Assembly (NCBI RefSeq): GCF_035046485.1
Contig: NC_085137.1
Coordinates: forward strand, 11,238,252 to 11,302,251
DNA from: Aedes albopictus
Lineage: Eukaryota; Arthropoda; Insecta; Diptera; Culicidae
Length of the DNA stretch: 64,000 nucleotides
Direction of reading: 5' to 3'
The notes below the pieces were generated by a model. The model searched no databases, was not told the origin of the DNA, and saw only the letters and a list, made by a program, of their open reading frames with translations. Positions 62,174 through 64,000 of the stretch are shown here, piece after piece (position 1 is the stretch's first letter; every line of letters begins with the position of its first letter). The position numbers and the translations under genes were made by a program.

Positions 62174-62606
62174 TACTGAATGCCAGTTCAGTCCTTTTGA
62201 ATTAAAGAGCGAGTAAAAAAATTACTTCCTCTCATAAATATGATGTAATACAACAGTCATTGAAATATCAACCATAAACATTCACGCGCCAAGGCGAAAA
62301 CGTGTCCATAACAGAGAGGCCACCTCGTGGTGCGCACTCGAACGAATGTGCCTGGGAAGGCGAAAGCTATGCATCGCTTTATCGCGGGAAACTGACCAAG
62401 CTTTTTCGTTACTCGCTAAACTTTTCGGTGGCTTTCGAACATAAAATGGAACATAATATGGAAAACTAAAAGGAAAATTTTAACGCTCGATTTGAATGGG
62501 TCGTGAGTTTACTGTAGGGTAAAAATTTACTTCGTCGCATGCTCTAATACCCGTCTCCTCAGAAGGAAAATATCAAATCATTAAGAAATTTTCTTACTTA
62601 AGCTGC
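62174..62606. other. Unassigned sequence
   Basis: No gene or repeat recognised in about 430 bp. Confidence 0.4.
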
Positions 62607-62744
62607 TAGTACACAGGGTCAAATATTTGTCCGAAAAGAAACCAATGCTCAAACATCTTGTTTGACTCGATCAAATTTTCATTAGTGTCAAACTGATGTT
62701 GTTTCTTGAGTTCTTTCCTTGTCAACTATTTGACCCTGTGTACT
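62607..62744. mobile_element. 138-bp MITE (TAGTACACAGGGTCAAATA ends)
   Basis: TAGTACACAGGGTCAAATAT at the left mirrors CTATTTGACCCTGTGTACTA at the right, with AAAGAAAC...GTTTCTT also mirrored. Target duplication unclear. Confidence 0.8.
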
Positions 62745-63266
62745 ACTGGCCTTACCTTTGCCGATGCCTCATTAGATGGAAGCAAAAAGATATAGACTAT
62801 CTATCGATAACCATCCTCCTTAGCACTGGAAATCGAATAGTTACGCAAAATTTCATGATTCAAATTCACTCCACTTGCGACTTCACATTTTTTCTCGTTT
62901 TGCGTTAGACGACGACAACCGCACCAAAGCAGCAGCTAGTCGAATTGATCTTCATCACCGTTAAATTTTCACTTCACCACATGCCCTTGTTGATCCAACC
63001 TTCAATGCACACCCCACAAAAGCTCTGTAGCACTTCAAAGATGGATGCAAGCAAACATGTTTTGTGGATTTTTTGTGTACAAAACATCATATTTCACAAC
63101 CATGGAGAATGATTTCTGCGTTGCACTGTGTTGATGATATGGTGGGCAAAAATATTATTTGAAATGTTTTGGTCGTTATTTTCAAGCTACATCCACCTTA
63201 TTTTTAAAAACTTTCCGTTCAATCATGCTTAGAAATGTGGTGAAGTCACTCTTCCATATAACAGTA
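62745..63266. other. Unassigned sequence
   Basis: No coding region or repeat recognised. The two short frames (ending 62908 and earlier) start inside the MITE. Confidence 0.4.
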
Positions 63267-63485
63267 TAACTTGAAAGAATAGCCTATGAATAAAAGAAGG
63301 GAAAATCTCTGATAAATATATTAACAGTTGTGACGCCAACAAATTCCTTAAATTAATAACTAGAAAGAATAGCCTTTGTTTAAAAGAAGGATACATATCT
63401 GATGATCACTTAAGCAGTTAGAGTTCCAAAACGTTCCTCAGTAGAATGGTCAGGAAGAACAACATATGCTCAAAGAAGCATTTTT
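63267..63485. repeat. ~90-bp tandem repeat, about 2.5 copies
   Basis: TATAACTTGAAAGAATAGCC (63267) recurs as ATAACTAGAAAGAATAGCC (63355) and weakly as GGTCAGGAAGAACAACATA (63448). Each is followed by AAAGAAG, and the first two then by ATCTCTGATAA/ATATCTGATGA and a TTAAxAGTT...CC stretch. Confidence 0.65.
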
Positions 63486-63548
63486 TTTGTTGATAATGTA
63501 ATGAACTGCTTGGTCCACCGTAAGCGAGTCTCCATATAGGCTTGTAGA

Positions 63549-63632
63549 TAAATCATCCGGGGTAATGAGTCATTCGGGGTAATGGATCATTCGGGGTAAT
63601 GGAATTCAGGGTAATGGAATTCGGGGAAATGT
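63549..63632. repeat. GGGGTAATG tandem repeat
   Basis: Five units of roughly 16-20 bp: TCCGGGGTAATGAG, TCATTCGGGGTAATGGA, TCATTCGGGGTAATGGAAT, TCAGGGTAATGGAAT and TCGGGGAAATG. Unit length shrinks toward the right. Confidence 0.8.
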
Positions 63633-63717
63633 CCTAAAGCCGACGGAAACATAATTCGAGGGACAGTTATTCAATCTTTTTATATCAAGGAATTATACAT
63701 AGTACTTTCACAATATA

Positions 63718-64000
63718 CAGGGGATGGCCAAAATGTTTGGGATAGGCCACTTTTTTTCTCCCACAAAAGAATCCAACATGCTGTAACTTTTCATAGAGTG
63801 CATCAAAAATTCTCAAATTTTGACTGTTTGTCAACCTATTATATGTGCATCATTGGTACAAATTTGGGCTCGATTGATTAATTTTTCGCGAAGTAAGAAT
63901 AGTTCGGGTAAAACAGTATTATTTAGACAACTAATTTTTGAACTGTCATATCTCGGACACCAGTGAACCGAATTGAATGTTTTTTTAACGTTTATCAACA
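63718..64000. mobile_element. CAGGGGATA-family MITE, copy 4 (cut by window end)
   Basis: Begins CAGGGGATGGCCAAAATGTT after TA (63716-63717). The arm resembles copies 1-3 (CTGTAACTTTTC, TTCTCAAATTTTGACTGT, ATATCTCGGACACCAGTGAA). More diverged than the other copies; the right end lies outside the window. Confidence 0.75.

Noticed and set aside
1..64000. CRISPR array or prokaryotic operons
   Set aside because: Repeats here are inverted or short-period degenerate arrays without regular unique spacers, and the element content is that of an insect genome.

Overview
The window looks like gene-poor nuclear DNA of a culicine mosquito, most likely Aedes. The basis is indirect: dense nesting of miniature inverted-repeat elements (MITEs), several tRNA-derived SINEs including a Feilai-like family, mosquito-type LTR and non-LTR retrotransposons, and AT-rich DNA. 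I found no intact host gene, rRNA gene, functional tRNA gene or CRISPR array. Most open frames here come from transposons or from degenerate 12-bp arrays whose period is a multiple of three.

Layout. 1-9.2 kb: the 3' coding end of a non-LTR element, several copies of a CCCGAGCA-terminated MITE family, an inverted-repeat element with ~235 bp arms, and a stack of SINEs and MITEs inside one fold-back element (6983-8524). 9.2-20.4 kb: relic sequence, two kinds of degenerate short-period arrays, a tRNA-like hairpin, a 1.2 kb element carrying one 20-bp motif seven times, and a GC-richer low-copy stretch. 20.8-28.4 kb: a decayed Ty3/gypsy element on the minus strand, split by a nearly intact Jockey/CR1-like non-LTR element on the plus strand, then an older non-LTR reverse-transcriptase relic. 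28.5-33.6 kb: a 5.16 kb fold-back element bounded by TTAA, with ~550 bp inverted ends and a core of degenerate GGAATTCC-type repeats.

33.6-41.9 kb: GTTTCAG-type arrays, hairpins, MITEs and a low-copy stretch. 41.9-47.0 kb: a structurally complete Ty1/copia element on the minus strand with both LTRs, a 5-bp target duplication, primer-binding site and polypurine tract; its gag-pol is broken by frameshifts, an 8-bp tandem duplication and a SINE, and its 5' LTR holds a hAT-type MITE. 47.3-48.2 kb: a GC-rich low-copy patch. 48.2-58.9 kb: long GGAATTCC-type arrays hosting two hAT-type non-autonomous elements with 8-bp target duplications, each with further elements nested inside, including a Tc1-like one with two direct repeats per arm. 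58.9-64 kb: two more CAGGGGATA-family MITEs, smaller MITEs, tandem repeats and low-copy sequence.

There are no operons. The informative relation is nesting, which gives relative ages: the arrays are oldest, MITEs and LTR elements landed in them, and SINEs and small MITEs landed in those. All coordinates were read by eye; alignments and family names need database confirmation.
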